A DNA stretch of 61,382 nucleotides. Source: Allobosea sp. (lineage in GTDB: Bacteria > Pseudomonadota > Alphaproteobacteria > Rhizobiales > Beijerinckiaceae). Made by a program: the position numbers and the translations under genes. Below, piece after piece: positions 43,559 to 52,182 of this stretch; position 1 is the stretch's first letter; each line of letters opens with the position of its first letter. The stretch is from NCBI RefSeq assembly GCF_030695125.1, contig NZ_JAUYTP010000075.1:1-61382 (forward strand), written 5' to 3'. The notes under the pieces were generated by a model. It was not told the DNA's origin. It saw only the letters and a program-made list of their open reading frames with translations, and did not search any database.

Positions 43559-44998
43559 ATGGCGAAGCGGAAGAAGCAGACCTTCGTAAGTTCGGGTATT
43601 GCGGGACTTGATGATATCCTCCGCGGCGGCCTACCGGCGTCGAACCTCTACATCGTGCAGGGCGCGCCAGGAGCAGGCAAGACGACCGCGGCACTGCAGT
43701 TTTTGCGCGCCGGCGTCGAGGCAGGAGAGCGCTGCATCTATGTCAGCCTTTCGCAGACGGCCGGCGAACTTCAGTCAATCGCCTTGTCTCACGGCTGGAC
43801 GCTGGATGGCATCCGCGTGGAAGAGCTCTCGGCCTCCGAAGCGGTTAACGGCACCGCGGATCAGACGATTTTCCAAACGGCTGAGCTGCGGCTGGACGAA
43901 ACGCGCATGGCGATCGAACGCGCAATAGAGGAGCATAAGCCCCATAGGCTGGTGTATGACTCCTTGCTCGAAATCCGCCTTATCACCGGCGACACTCCCC
44001 GCTTTCGGCGGGAACTCATTGGCTTCAAGGCATTCTTGGCCAAGAAGGGGATCATAGCACTGCTCCTCGATACGCAAACCAACGGAGGCGAGCGCAGCGG
44101 CGAGGAAATCGAGGGCATCGCTCACGGCGTGATCCGTTTTGACAAATCGCTCGAAGAGTACGGGGCGGTGCGCCGGCGCATCGAAGTCAGCAAGATGCGG
44201 GGTGTGGCTATCGCGGATGGCTACCATGACATGGCCATTCGCGAGGGGCAGGGCGTTGTCGTGTTTCCCAGGATCGTGCCGGGATCGGCCGTTGAAGTCG
44301 CCAAGCCGCAGTTGATCAAGTCCGGGGTCGAGGCGCTCGATGAGATGTTCGGCGGCGGGCAGGAATCAGGAACGATCACGCTGGTCATCGGTCAGTCCGG
44401 CACCGGCAAATCGACGATGTCCTCGCTTTACGCGACCGCGGCCCTGAAGCGAGGTGAAAGCGTTGCACTTTTCCTGTTCGAGGAGCGGCTCGAAACCTTC
44501 TTCCGACGCTCCGAAGGTCTCGGGATGGACCTTCGCCAGTTTTACAAGGATGGCCAACTTGTCATCTGCGATTTCAGCCCTAACGAGATTTCGCCTGGTG
44601 AATTCGGACAGATCGTTCAGCGGGTTGTCGCTGAAAACAAGACACGCGTGGTTGTGATCGATAGCTTCACAGGCTACCTGAACTCGTTGCCGCATCGCGA
44701 CAAGGCCGTGCGGGATATCCAGTCGCTGCTTAAACATCTGGCTCGCGCCGACGTTTTGACGATGCTGATCGTCGCACAGCACGGGCTGCTCGGACAAAAT
44801 GTCGGCATCGATGTCGATGTCAGCTTTCTAGGCGATACCGTGCTTTTGCTTCGTATTATGGAACACGAGGGTAAACTCCGGCGGAGCATCACCGTCGTTA
44901 AAAAGCGGCATGGGCCGCATGATCTTGACGTTCGGGAACTTCTGATCGCAACCGGCGGTGTCTCGGTCGTCTCCTATAATCCGCTTCCCGACACGTGA
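43559..44998 (+). CDS. KaiC-like double RecA-fold ATPase
   Basis: A 479-residue protein with two KaiC domains. CI (about residues 10-240) has Walker A GAPGAGKTTAALQF, but the catalytic Glu pair after the next strand is replaced (YVSLSQTAGEL). CII (about 245-470) has Walker A GQSGTGKSTMSS and retains the Glu pair (LFLFEERLETFF). At the site of cyanobacterial KaiC phosphorylation (Ser431/Thr432) the sequence is DVSFLGDT: Ser kept, Thr replaced by Phe. No kaiA or kaiB is nearby. KaiC-like proteins in alphaproteobacteria work with histidine kinases, as here. The ATG at 43559 is favoured; an ATG at 43532 is possible. The stop overlaps the kinase start. Confidence 0.87.
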   Translation: MAKRKKQTFVSSGIAGLDDILRGGLPASNLYIVQGAPGAGKTTAALQFLRAGVEAGERCIYVSLSQTAGELQSIALSHGWTLDGIRVEELSASEAVNGTADQTIFQTAELRLDETRMAIERAIEEHKPHRLVYDSLLEIRLITGDTPRFRRELIGFKAFLAKKGIIALLLDTQTNGGERSGEEIEGIAHGVIRFDKSLEEYGAVRRRIEVSKMRGVAIADGYHDMAIREGQGVVVFPRIVPGSAVEVAKPQLIKSGVEALDEMFGGGQESGTITLVIGQSGTGKSTMSSLYATAALKRGESVALFLFEERLETFFRRSEGLGMDLRQFYKDGQLVICDFSPNEISPGEFGQIVQRVVAENKTRVVVIDSFTGYLNSLPHRDKAVRDIQSLLKHLARADVLTMLIVAQHGLLGQNVGIDVDVSFLGDTVLLLRIMEHEGKLRRSITVVKKRHGPHDLDVRELLIATGGVSVVSYNPLPDT

Positions 44999-46041
44999 GC
45001 GCTTCTGCGCAGAACAGCGTTGGGATGCTTGATTGGGTGCTGATTCTGGCACCCTATCGCAAAGACGCCTCCTACATGGCCTCGCTGTTGAGCGAACATA
45101 GTATCCGTGCTCAGGCAGTGACCGCCATCGAGTTGGCGGATCGCATCGCAGAGTTCCCAGGCGTTCTCGTCGTCACGCACGAGGCCCTGAACCCAGACGC
45201 GATCAAGATCATCGCCAAATTTCTGCAGGACCAGCCCAACTGGTCGGAAATTCCCATTGTCATTCTGCTGGACCGCGCAGCTCCTCAATCACGGATCCAA
45301 TCAGCGCTCGCCGGTTCCTGGCCTCGTTCGCGCCAGACTTTCTACCAACGCCCGGTCGCTGCGCTCGAACTGGTCAGCGGCATCCAGTCCGCGCTCCTGA
45401 CGCGGTTCCGTCAACGTGAGGTTCGGGATTATCTCGAACGGGAAACCGAGCTGCGGCTCGAACTTAATCACCGCGTCAAGAATATCCTCGCCAGCGTGAC
45501 TTCAATCTTCCAGATGACGCGCCGTGGCGCCGATTCGGTTGATGGCCTGGCGGCGGATTTCGCTGGCCGTCTGACGGCGCTTTCGAATGTGCATTCCGTC
45601 GTTTTCAACGCCGGTGGCGACGAAGCCCGGTTGAATGACATCATCGATGCAACGGTTGCGCCCTATCGCGCCGAGGGGCGCTCGAACATCAGATCCAGCG
45701 GCCCTGACATCATGGTGCCCCGCAGCGTGGCCACCACTCTGGCTCTCTGTCTGCATGAGCTTGCCACAAACGCGATAAAATACGGGGCTTTGTCGAGGCC
45801 CGACGGCCAGATTTCCCTTGAATGGGAGCTCTCCACCGGTCCCGACCCGCTCCTGACGATCACCTGGACCGAAAGCGGCGGCCCCCCTGTCGTCGAGCCG
45901 GCACGGGTCGGCTACGGAACCCGCTACATGCGCTCGGCGTTGACGAGCGTATTCGGAGAGCGACCCGAATTCAGCTTCGATCCCGAAGGTTTCCGCTTCG
46001 TTGTGCGCGGGCCGCTCTCCCGTCTGGTGCAAAAGCCATGA
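44995..46041 (+). CDS. HWE-family histidine kinase with atypical N-terminal receiver-like domain
   Basis: A 348-residue soluble kinase. Residues about 10-130 look like a receiver-like fold (VLILAPYRKDASYMASLLSE), but the usual Asp phosphosite region reads LVVTHEAL, so it is probably a pseudo-receiver. The HWE kinase core follows: LRLELNHRVKNILASVTSIF with the phospho-His, then CLHELATNAIKYGALSRPDG, and GYGTRYMRSALTSVFGERPE with the ATP-lid region. It has no membrane helix, so it senses a cytoplasmic signal or the KaiC-like partner. The start is GTG, overlapping the KaiC stop by four bases. Confidence 0.88.
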   Translation: MSASAQNSVGMLDWVLILAPYRKDASYMASLLSEHSIRAQAVTAIELADRIAEFPGVLVVTHEALNPDAIKIIAKFLQDQPNWSEIPIVILLDRAAPQSRIQSALAGSWPRSRQTFYQRPVAALELVSGIQSALLTRFRQREVRDYLERETELRLELNHRVKNILASVTSIFQMTRRGADSVDGLAADFAGRLTALSNVHSVVFNAGGDEARLNDIIDATVAPYRAEGRSNIRSSGPDIMVPRSVATTLALCLHELATNAIKYGALSRPDGQISLEWELSTGPDPLLTITWTESGGPPVVEPARVGYGTRYMRSALTSVFGERPEFSFDPEGFRFVVRGPLSRLVQKP

Positions 46042-46047
46042 GGGACT

Positions 46048-46428
46048 ATGACCACGCCTGTCCCCCTTCGCGTCTTCTATCTGGAAGATAACCCACTTAT
46101 AGTCTTTCACATCGAGGCCATGATCGAAGATCTCGGTCATATATTTTCGGGATCTTTGAGTAGCTTCACCGAACTTAAAGCGTCTTTTGGCGAGTTCGTG
46201 ATGGACTGCGCATTGGTCGACATCGACCTTGCCGACGGCCCGACGGGACCTCAAGCTGCGGAATGGTTACTGAACAAAGGTATCCCATCGATTTTTGTTA
46301 CCGGACAGGCCGAGATTGCGGCGCAATTTAGCCAAGTATCCCTTGGTACAATTGTTAAGCCTGTGGCCGATAAAGACATGGCAGCTAAATTAGAGCTGTT
46401 CAGATTGGCTATTGCTACGAAGGACTGA
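46048..46428 (+). CDS. Stand-alone receiver-domain response regulator
   Basis: A 126-residue CheY-like protein. The acidic pair (FYLEDNPLIVFHIEAM), phospho-Asp (CALVDIDLADG), Thr (SIFVTGQAEIA) and Lys (IVKPVADKD) are all in place, so it can be phosphorylated. It has no output domain, so it works by protein contact. It follows the HWE kinase by six bases and is its likely partner. The remaining bases up to the luxR-type gene carry no other element that I can see. Confidence 0.92.
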   Translation: MTTPVPLRVFYLEDNPLIVFHIEAMIEDLGHIFSGSLSSFTELKASFGEFVMDCALVDIDLADGPTGPQAAEWLLNKGIPSIFVTGQAEIAAQFSQVSLGTIVKPVADKDMAAKLELFRLAIATKD

Positions 46429-46512
46429 GCTTGATTGGCATTTAATTTAGGAAATAGTTTATTGTCCACCATGAGCGGCATCAATATTAGACACCCGCAT
46501 TAAGAGATCGGT

Positions 46513-47238
46513 TCAGGCAACCCATCCCGCTTTCAGCGCGATCGCCACCGCCTGAGGCAGTGTCTCGGCTCCGAGGTTAGATCGCGCATTGTCGAGGTGA
46601 AACTTCACTGCCCGTGGCGTGACACCCATGATCATGGCGGTCGCCTCCATCGATTTGCCGCGAGCAGCCCATGTCAGGCACTCCCGCTCGCGCTGGGTCA
46701 GCAGCGCATCATCATTGCGCGGAGACCGCAGCCCCAATTTCGCATCGGCGTGCGCGTGGAACGTTAACCCGATCAACTGGACGATATCATTCGCTTCCGT
46801 GACCATCCTTCCATGGGCTGAACTGACTTCGTCGACAGCGAAGGTGAAGGCGGCAAAACGATTGAAGCCGCCGGCGATCGCGACAGAGACGCCATGGCGG
46901 ATGCCAAACTCGTCTGCGTCGTCGAAAAGACGCTTCTGGGCGCGCAGCGGAAACTGACGCGCGCCTTCGCGGGTCCACTGCAATGTGGAGCGCCCGCTTC
47001 GAGCGAAGGCGACCACGGGATCGACGTCCTGGTAGCCTTCCGTGAAATAATGCTCGGTCCAGCGCTTGGGATAAGACGAGATCAAAACCGGATCGGCTTC
47101 GCCGAAGCCGAGATAGGCAAAGTACCGGAAGCCCATGCTCTCGGCGACGCGCTGGCCGACGCGCCCGAATTCCGCTTCCGCAACAGACGAGTGAAGACCG
47201 TCGACGAGCTCCTGATAGGCCATTTCCACTGATTTCAT
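46513..47238 (-). CDS. LuxR/TraR-type quorum-sensing regulator
   Basis: A 241-residue regulator with an N-terminal autoinducer domain and a C-terminal LuxR HTH (LLTQRERECLTWAARGKSME, then AVKFHLDNARSNLGAETLPQ). The ligand-pocket residues conserved in TraR are visible: Trp and Tyr in KRWTEHYFTEG, Asp-Pro in QDVDPVV, Trp in STLQWTREGA, and Gly in FGIRHGVSVAI. So it can bind an acyl-homoserine lactone. It is divergent from the luxI-type gene with a palindromic box between them. The ATG 47238 is the family start. Confidence 0.92.
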   Translation of the reverse strand: MKSVEMAYQELVDGLHSSVAEAEFGRVGQRVAESMGFRYFAYLGFGEADPVLISSYPKRWTEHYFTEGYQDVDPVVAFARSGRSTLQWTREGARQFPLRAQKRLFDDADEFGIRHGVSVAIAGGFNRFAAFTFAVDEVSSAHGRMVTEANDIVQLIGLTFHAHADAKLGLRSPRNDDALLTQRERECLTWAARGKSMEATAMIMGVTPRAVKFHLDNARSNLGAETLPQAVAIALKAGWVA

Positions 47239-47360
47239 TCGGTTTCCGTGGGTTGCGGCGCCTTGCTTCACGCGCCTGATGATTCTCTTGCGATCGATGA
47301 GAACGGCCTTTGCCGCGAAGATGTGGCGAGATAGCGGCCACAACTTTAGAGCGAATCCAC

Positions 47361-47378
47361 CCTGTCAGATCCGACAGG
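47361..47378. promoter_or_regulatory. lux/tra-box-like palindrome
   Basis: CCTGTCAGATCCGACAGG (18 bases) is a palindrome but for one pair and lies 61-78 bases before the luxI ATG and 123-140 before luxR. Its position and shape match the tra box bound by TraR-like proteins; it would drive luxI and the following transfer operon. Confidence 0.8.
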
Positions 47379-47438
47379 TTCGATTGGAGCCCGTGTCTGA
47401 TTGATTGGCATCCAGATCAACGCGATTCGGAGGTGGCC

Positions 47439-48074
47439 ATGCAGGTCGTCGAACTGAGCCGCGCCGGATATGGCGCCAACATCTCGCTGCTGATGGGCAT
47501 GCACCGGCTGCGCCGGAAAGTGTTCAAAGACCGGCTCGACTGGTCGGTTGGGACCACGGGCGAGCTTGAGATGGATAGCTACGACACGCTAGATGCGACC
47601 TACCTCATCGTTGCCGATCGCGGCACGGTGGTCGGCTGCGTGCGACTGCTGCCGACAACTGGGCCGAACATGCTGGCCGACACATTTCCGGAGCTTCTGG
47701 ACGGCGGAGATGCCCCAAATTCCGATCTGATCGTGGAAAGCTCGCGCTTCTGCGTTGATACCGAGCTGACCGACGCCACGACGGATGGAGGCTTGCGGCG
47801 GGCAACGTTTATGCTGTTCGCCGCCATGCTCGAATGGGGGGAGGCGAGGGGAATCGCTTCCATCGCAACAGTCACCGATCTGCGTATGGAGCGGATTCTG
47901 CGCCGGGCTGGGTGGGCACTCGAGCGCCTCGGCAAGCCACGGCGCATTGGATCGACCGTCGCCGTGGCAGGATTGCTGCCGATCGAGGATGGCGTGATCG
48001 GTGCGATCCGACACAATGGCGGCTTGGCGTCACCGGTTCTGCCGGTCGACACGCCGCTGCCGCTGGCCGCGTGA
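47439..48074 (+). CDS. Acyl-homoserine-lactone synthase (LuxI/TraI type)
   Basis: A 211-residue AHL synthase that makes the signal from S-adenosylmethionine and an acyl carrier. Conserved positions are present: RKVFKDRLDW, LEMDSYDTLDATYLIV, GCVRLLPTTGPNML, and ESSRFCVDTE. GGAGG precedes the ATG at 47439. It is the first gene of the long transfer operon: the trbM-type gene begins as this one ends (GTGA overlap). This is the same arrangement as traI-trb of Ti plasmids, so signal production and pilus genes rise together. Confidence 0.93.
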   Translation: MQVVELSRAGYGANISLLMGMHRLRRKVFKDRLDWSVGTTGELEMDSYDTLDATYLIVADRGTVVGCVRLLPTTGPNMLADTFPELLDGGDAPNSDLIVESSRFCVDTELTDATTDGGLRRATFMLFAAMLEWGEARGIASIATVTDLRMERILRRAGWALERLGKPRRIGSTVAVAGLLPIEDGVIGAIRHNGGLASPVLPVDTPLPLAA

Positions 48075-48085
48075 CGGCGCCGCTC

Positions 48086-48532
48086 ATGATCAGGACCACG
48101 CTTCTTGCCGCCGGACTTATCGGCCTCTCGGCCGGCGCTGCCAGCGCCGACGATTGGGGCTGCACCGTCCTGCTTTGCCTCGCCAGTCCAGGCGGGCCGA
48201 CACAATACGCGGCCTGCGTTCCGCCTGTGACTCGGCTTTGGCAGCATCTCAAGCGGGGAGGGGCCTTTCCGACCTGTTCGGCCGCAGGCCAGAGCACCTC
48301 GCCGGTTGGGTACGACCCTTACGAGCCATGCCAGGATGGATATGTCCTGCGGGAGCTTGGGCGCGATGGCGCGCCGCAGCCGGCCTGCGTCTCGAGCAAG
48401 CCAGTTCGCGACTGCAACCGCGCGGACGAAACCTGCCAGCCGCATGACATCCAGGCGGTCCGCCATCGCGCCCAACCCAATTTCATCGATGTCACCGGAG
48501 CCGACGGCGCCAGCACGCGGGTGCGATTCTGA
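48086..48532 (+). CDS. trbM: TrbM/KikA/MpfK-like conjugation protein
   Basis: A 148-residue secreted protein: signal peptide (MIRTTLLAAGLIGLSAGAAS, cleavage after ASA) and a Cys-rich mature part (WGCTVLLCLASPGG, CVPPVTRLWQHLKRGGAFPTC, then more Cys pairs) as in TrbM/KikA proteins. TrbM is a periplasmic accessory of conjugation in IncP and IncI-type systems. A GTG at 48071 in the same frame, overlapping the luxI stop as GTGA, could be the true start, adding five residues before the signal. Its stop overlaps the next ATG by one base. Confidence 0.8.
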   Translation: MIRTTLLAAGLIGLSAGAASADDWGCTVLLCLASPGGPTQYAACVPPVTRLWQHLKRGGAFPTCSAAGQSTSPVGYDPYEPCQDGYVLRELGRDGAPQPACVSSKPVRDCNRADETCQPHDIQAVRHRAQPNFIDVTGADGASTRVRF

Positions 48533-49095
48533 TGGAGGCGGCTGACATCACGACATTGATCGAGCGCTGCATAGAGCCCGCGCTCACACGACCGGTCGCG
48601 GCGATCATGCGCCAGGCGAGCGTGGTGGAACCCTTGCTCGTGACAATCTCCGGCAAACGGCCAATCCGGGTTCTGGCCGACACCAAGCCTGAGGCGATCG
48701 CGCTTGCCAGCGAAGCTGCCGTGGCAGGCAACACCGTCCGGGTCGGAATGGCTCAGCTTGATGTCGCGGATCTTAAAACGGCTGGACTCACTCTCACGGC
48801 GGCGTTCGACCCGTGCGCCCATATCGCCGGCGTCGCGCGCGTATTCCAAGCGCGCCGGGCACAACTGTTCGCCCGCGGCGTACCTGACACCGTCGCAGGC
48901 GACAAGGCGGTTGCCTCGTTCACATCAGCTCGGATGGACCAGACACCTCCGCATGAGGTCAAGCCCAGGGTCAGTGCTGAGCCGGCGAAGGAGCCTGCTT
49001 CTCGGCAAGAGGAGATTGCATCCGCCAAGGACTCGCCGTCCTGGAGCGTCTACGGCGCACGGCCCGGCTCATCACTGCTGATCTACAGCCGCTAA
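48532..49095 (+). CDS. VirB1-like protein with degenerate lytic transglycosylase motifs
   Basis: A 187-residue protein placed exactly where virB1 is expected (before virB2). Its first 110 residues follow the VirB1 transglycosylase layout (VEPLLVTISGKRPIRVLADT, then GNTVRVGMAQLDVADLKTAG, then LTLTAAFDPCAHIAGVARVF). The usual catalytic ES motif reads VVEPL and the GVMQ motif reads GMAQL, so activity is doubtful. No signal peptide is visible. The C-terminal end is Pro/Glu/Ser-rich. It may have become a structural or nonfunctional VirB1; another gene could supply the enzyme. Confidence 0.72.
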   Translation: MEAADITTLIERCIEPALTRPVAAIMRQASVVEPLLVTISGKRPIRVLADTKPEAIALASEAAVAGNTVRVGMAQLDVADLKTAGLTLTAAFDPCAHIAGVARVFQARRAQLFARGVPDTVAGDKAVASFTSARMDQTPPHEVKPRVSAEPAKEPASRQEEIASAKDSPSWSVYGARPGSSLLIYSR

Positions 49096-49169
49096 CCCAG
49101 CCCAATTCCATTGCCCCCACCGCACGTGACGTGCGGCATCGATCCCGTTTGCCTTGGAGACTTTTTGCT

Positions 49170-49466
49170 ATGTCTGTCCCGCTTCGTCCATTTGTCGCGC
49201 CTGCAGCCATGGCGGCTGTGCTTGTTTTCGTTGCGGTGGAACCCGCGCTGGCCCAGACCGCCAATATCGAGGGCGTCCTGCAAAACATTGTCACGATGCT
49301 GACGGGCAATGTCGCGCGATTGCTGGCGACGCTCGCAGTCATCATCGTCGGCATCGCCTGGATGTTCGGCTATCTCGATTTGCGCAAGGCGGCCTATGTC
49401 GTGCTCGGTGTCGCCATCGTGTTTGGCGCGTCCGAGATCGTCTCGACCCTGACGGGCGGCACCTGA
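49170..49466 (+). CDS. virB2: VirB2-like pilin subunit
   Basis: A 98-residue TrbC/VirB2 pilin precursor: a long signal segment (MSVPLRPFVAPAAMAAVLVF, ending in AEPALAQ-like EPALAQ), then two hydrophobic helices (VARLLATLAVIIVGIAWMFG; AAYVVLGVAIVFGASEIVST). It forms the T4SS pilus. The ATG 49170 is chosen over an upstream ATG at 49131 from family length. It sits between virB1-like and virB3. Confidence 0.87.
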   Translation: MSVPLRPFVAPAAMAAVLVFVAVEPALAQTANIEGVLQNIVTMLTGNVARLLATLAVIIVGIAWMFGYLDLRKAAYVVLGVAIVFGASEIVSTLTGGT

Positions 49467-49478
49467 GGCGCGGCCGCA

Positions 49479-49820
49479 ATGACGAGCGCACCCGAGCGCC
49501 TGACCGAGGACACGCTGTTCCTGGCCTGTACGAGGCCTGCAATGATCGCGGGGGTCACCATGGAGGCGATGGCCATCAATGTGATGGCGTCCTGCATCCT
49601 GTTCCTGATGGCCGGATCGATCGTCTACGGGCTGATCGCCTTGCCGATCCACCTGATCTGCCGCGCGATATGCCGACACGATCCCAACCAGTTTCGCCTG
49701 CTCGTCGCCTGGCTCGAAACACGCGGCCGCGCGCGCAACGGCGCGCTTTGGGGCGGGTCGTCGCCGACGCCCTTGCGTCTCGTGCGCCGCTTCAACATTC
49801 GCGAGATCGCTCATGGCTGA
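49479..49820 (+). CDS. virB3: VirB3-like inner-membrane protein
   Basis: A 113-residue VirB3 protein. The N-terminal LACTRPAMIAGVTMEAMAIN is the typical VirB3 start, with one to two membrane helices (VMASCILFLMAGSIVYGLIA) and the FRLLVAWLETRGRARNG tail. It works with VirB4 in pilus assembly. The last eight bases overlap the virB4 start. Confidence 0.9.
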   Translation: MTSAPERLTEDTLFLACTRPAMIAGVTMEAMAINVMASCILFLMAGSIVYGLIALPIHLICRAICRHDPNQFRLLVAWLETRGRARNGALWGGSSPTPLRLVRRFNIREIAHG

Positions 49821-52182
49821 CGCGGCCCGCCTGATGGCTCGCGAGATCGAGCCCGACGTTCATCTGCCCTATGTCCGGCACGCCACCGAGACCGTGATCA
49901 GTCTTTCGACGCGGGCGCTGATGACGACGATTTGTCTCGACGGCATCGCCTTCGAGACCGCTGACATCGGCGATCTCAATGATCTGCACGCAAAACTCAA
50001 TCTGACCCTGCGCAATCTCGCCGATGATCGTCTGGCGCTCTGGACGCATCTGATCCGGCGCAGCGACAGCTCCTATCCGGAGGGTGAGTTCTCGTCCGCC
50101 TTCGCCCGCGATCTCGACCAAGGGTATCGAGGGACGATTAAGGGCACGAAGCTGTTCCGAAACGAGCTCTATCTCACCATTGTCGCTCATCCCGGCCGGG
50201 ATCGTGCGGAAGCTGCGGTTGGGTTCGTCTCCCGGTTGGGCCAGGCGCGCCGCGGGGGAGGGGAGGTCGATGCCGCCGCCCTGAAGCGGCTGAACGATGC
50301 GGCTCGCGACATCACGGCCGCGCTCGGCCGCTACGATGCAAGACAACTTTGCCTCGTCGAGCAAGACGGCATTCTGTTCTCTGAGCCGATGCGGCTCCTG
50401 CACCTGCTGGCATCCAGCGAGGATTTGCCGACAGCCCTGCCACAAGGCCGCATCGGATCGGCGGTCTACACCAACCGCGTCATCTTCGGCCGCGAGGCGA
50501 TCGAGGTTCGCGCGGCGGGCGGTTCGCTGTTCGCCGGCATGTTCGGCCTGAAGGAGTATCCGACCTCGACCAAGCCCGGCATGCTGAACGGCCTGCTCTC
50601 AGCACCATTCGAGTTCGTGCTCTCGCAGAGCTTTGCCTTCCTGTCGAAGGCCGACGCCAAGACCGTGCTAACCCGCAAGCAAAACCAGCTCGTCTCGACC
50701 CAGGATGTCGCCGCCTCCCAGATCGACGATCTGAACGATGCGCTGGATGATCTGGAATCCAATCGCTTCGTCATGGGCGATCACCATCTTTCGTTGCTGG
50801 TGCGCGCCGACAACCCCAAAGCGCTTCTGGAGACGATGGCGCAGGCTCGGCGGGTTCTGGCTGAAGCTGGCGCGGTCGTAGCGCGCGAGGATCTCGGGCT
50901 TGAGGCCGCCTACTGGGCGCAGATGCCGGGCCTGTTCAAGCACCGAGCTCGCTCGGGCGCGATCACCTCGCGCAATCTCGCGGCCCTGTCGCCGTTTCAC
51001 AGTCATCCGGCCGGTAAGCCTGAGGGCAATCACTGGGGGCCGTCGGTGGCGATGCTGAAGACCGCGTCGGGCTCGCCCTATCACTTCTCCTTCCACGCAG
51101 GCGATCTCGGCAACACCTTCATTTGCGGCCCCTCGGGCTCCGGCAAGACGGTGCTGCAGAACTTCCTCCTCGCCCAGGCGGAAAAGTTCGGCTGCCAGCG
51201 TGTCATGTTCGACAAGGATCGTGGCGCCGAGATCTTCGTGCGCGCCTCCGGCGGCACCTATCTCACGCTGAAGAATGGCGTCTCCACCGGCTGCGCGCCG
51301 CTGAAGGCACTCGACTTGACACCGACCAATCTCGCCTTCCTCGGCGAGCTCGTCCGCAAGCTCGTCACGATCGAGGGCAGGGCGCTGTCCGTCGTCGATG
51401 AGGAGCGCATCGACTCCGCTCTCGAAGCGATGCGGGCCTTGCCGCGGCAGGAGCGCTCGCTGTCGGCGCTGCGCGCCTTTCTCGGCCAGCAAGATCGCGA
51501 GGGCATCGGCGCCAGGCTCGAGCGCTGGTGCAATGGCGGACCACTCGGCTGGGTGCTCGATGCCGAGGAGGATGCGATCGCGCTCGACGCTAACTTCATC
51601 GGCTTCGACATGACGGACGTGCTCGATCACCCGGTCGTGCGCACGCCGCTGATGATGGTGCTGTTCCATCGCGTCGAGCAGCTCATCGACGGCCGCCGGA
51701 TCATCATCGACATCGACGAGTTCTGGAAGGCGCTCGGCGACGACGCCTTTCGCGCGCTGGCAAACGACAAGCTTAAGACCATCCGCAAACAGAACGGAGT
51801 CATGGTTTTTGGCACGCAGTCGCCGCGCGATGCGCTCGCGTCCCCGATCGCCCACACCATCGTCGAGCAGTGCCCGACGCAAATCTTCATGCCGAACCCG
51901 CGCGGCACGCGCTCCGACTATGTCGATGGCTTCCATCTCACAGAGACCGAGTTCCGGCTGATCAAGGAGGAGCTCTCAGTCGAGAGCCGGCGCTTTTTGG
52001 TCAAGCAGAATGGGCAGTCCGTCGTCGCGGAACTCGACCTTGGCGGGATGGATGAGGCGCTCGCTGTGCTGTCGGGCCGCACCGAGACCGTCGAGCTGCT
52101 CGATCGCATCCGCGCCGAGGTCGGCGACGACCCGGCAGCGTTCCTGCCCAAATTCCATGCCGAGAGAAGGACAGCCCAATGA
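49813..52182 (+). CDS. virB4: VirB4 conjugation ATPase
   Basis: A 789-residue VirB4/CagE ATPase that energises pilus assembly. It has a CagE/TrbE-type N-terminal domain (about residues 1-400) and then the ATPase domain: Walker A GPSGSGKTVLQNFLL, Walker B RIIIDIDEFWKAL, and FGTQSPRDAL. The length is typical. The start overlaps virB3. The C-terminus ends at the virB5 start with a four-base overlap. Confidence 0.95.
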   Translation: MADAARLMAREIEPDVHLPYVRHATETVISLSTRALMTTICLDGIAFETADIGDLNDLHAKLNLTLRNLADDRLALWTHLIRRSDSSYPEGEFSSAFARDLDQGYRGTIKGTKLFRNELYLTIVAHPGRDRAEAAVGFVSRLGQARRGGGEVDAAALKRLNDAARDITAALGRYDARQLCLVEQDGILFSEPMRLLHLLASSEDLPTALPQGRIGSAVYTNRVIFGREAIEVRAAGGSLFAGMFGLKEYPTSTKPGMLNGLLSAPFEFVLSQSFAFLSKADAKTVLTRKQNQLVSTQDVAASQIDDLNDALDDLESNRFVMGDHHLSLLVRADNPKALLETMAQARRVLAEAGAVVAREDLGLEAAYWAQMPGLFKHRARSGAITSRNLAALSPFHSHPAGKPEGNHWGPSVAMLKTASGSPYHFSFHAGDLGNTFICGPSGSGKTVLQNFLLAQAEKFGCQRVMFDKDRGAEIFVRASGGTYLTLKNGVSTGCAPLKALDLTPTNLAFLGELVRKLVTIEGRALSVVDEERIDSALEAMRALPRQERSLSALRAFLGQQDREGIGARLERWCNGGPLGWVLDAEEDAIALDANFIGFDMTDVLDHPVVRTPLMMVLFHRVEQLIDGRRIIIDIDEFWKALGDDAFRALANDKLKTIRKQNGVMVFGTQSPRDALASPIAHTIVEQCPTQIFMPNPRGTRSDYVDGFHLTETEFRLIKEELSVESRRFLVKQNGQSVVAELDLGGMDEALAVLSGRTETVELLDRIRAEVGDDPAAFLPKFHAERRTAQ

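Noticed and set aside
43559..44998. A true circadian clock gene kaiC
   Set aside because: There is no kaiA or kaiB, and the phosphosite Thr and the first-domain Glu pair are missing, so only KaiC-like is justified.
50668..51936. 422-codon minus-strand open frame within virB4
   Set aside because: It is a shadow of the virB4 codon pattern with no recognisable domain.
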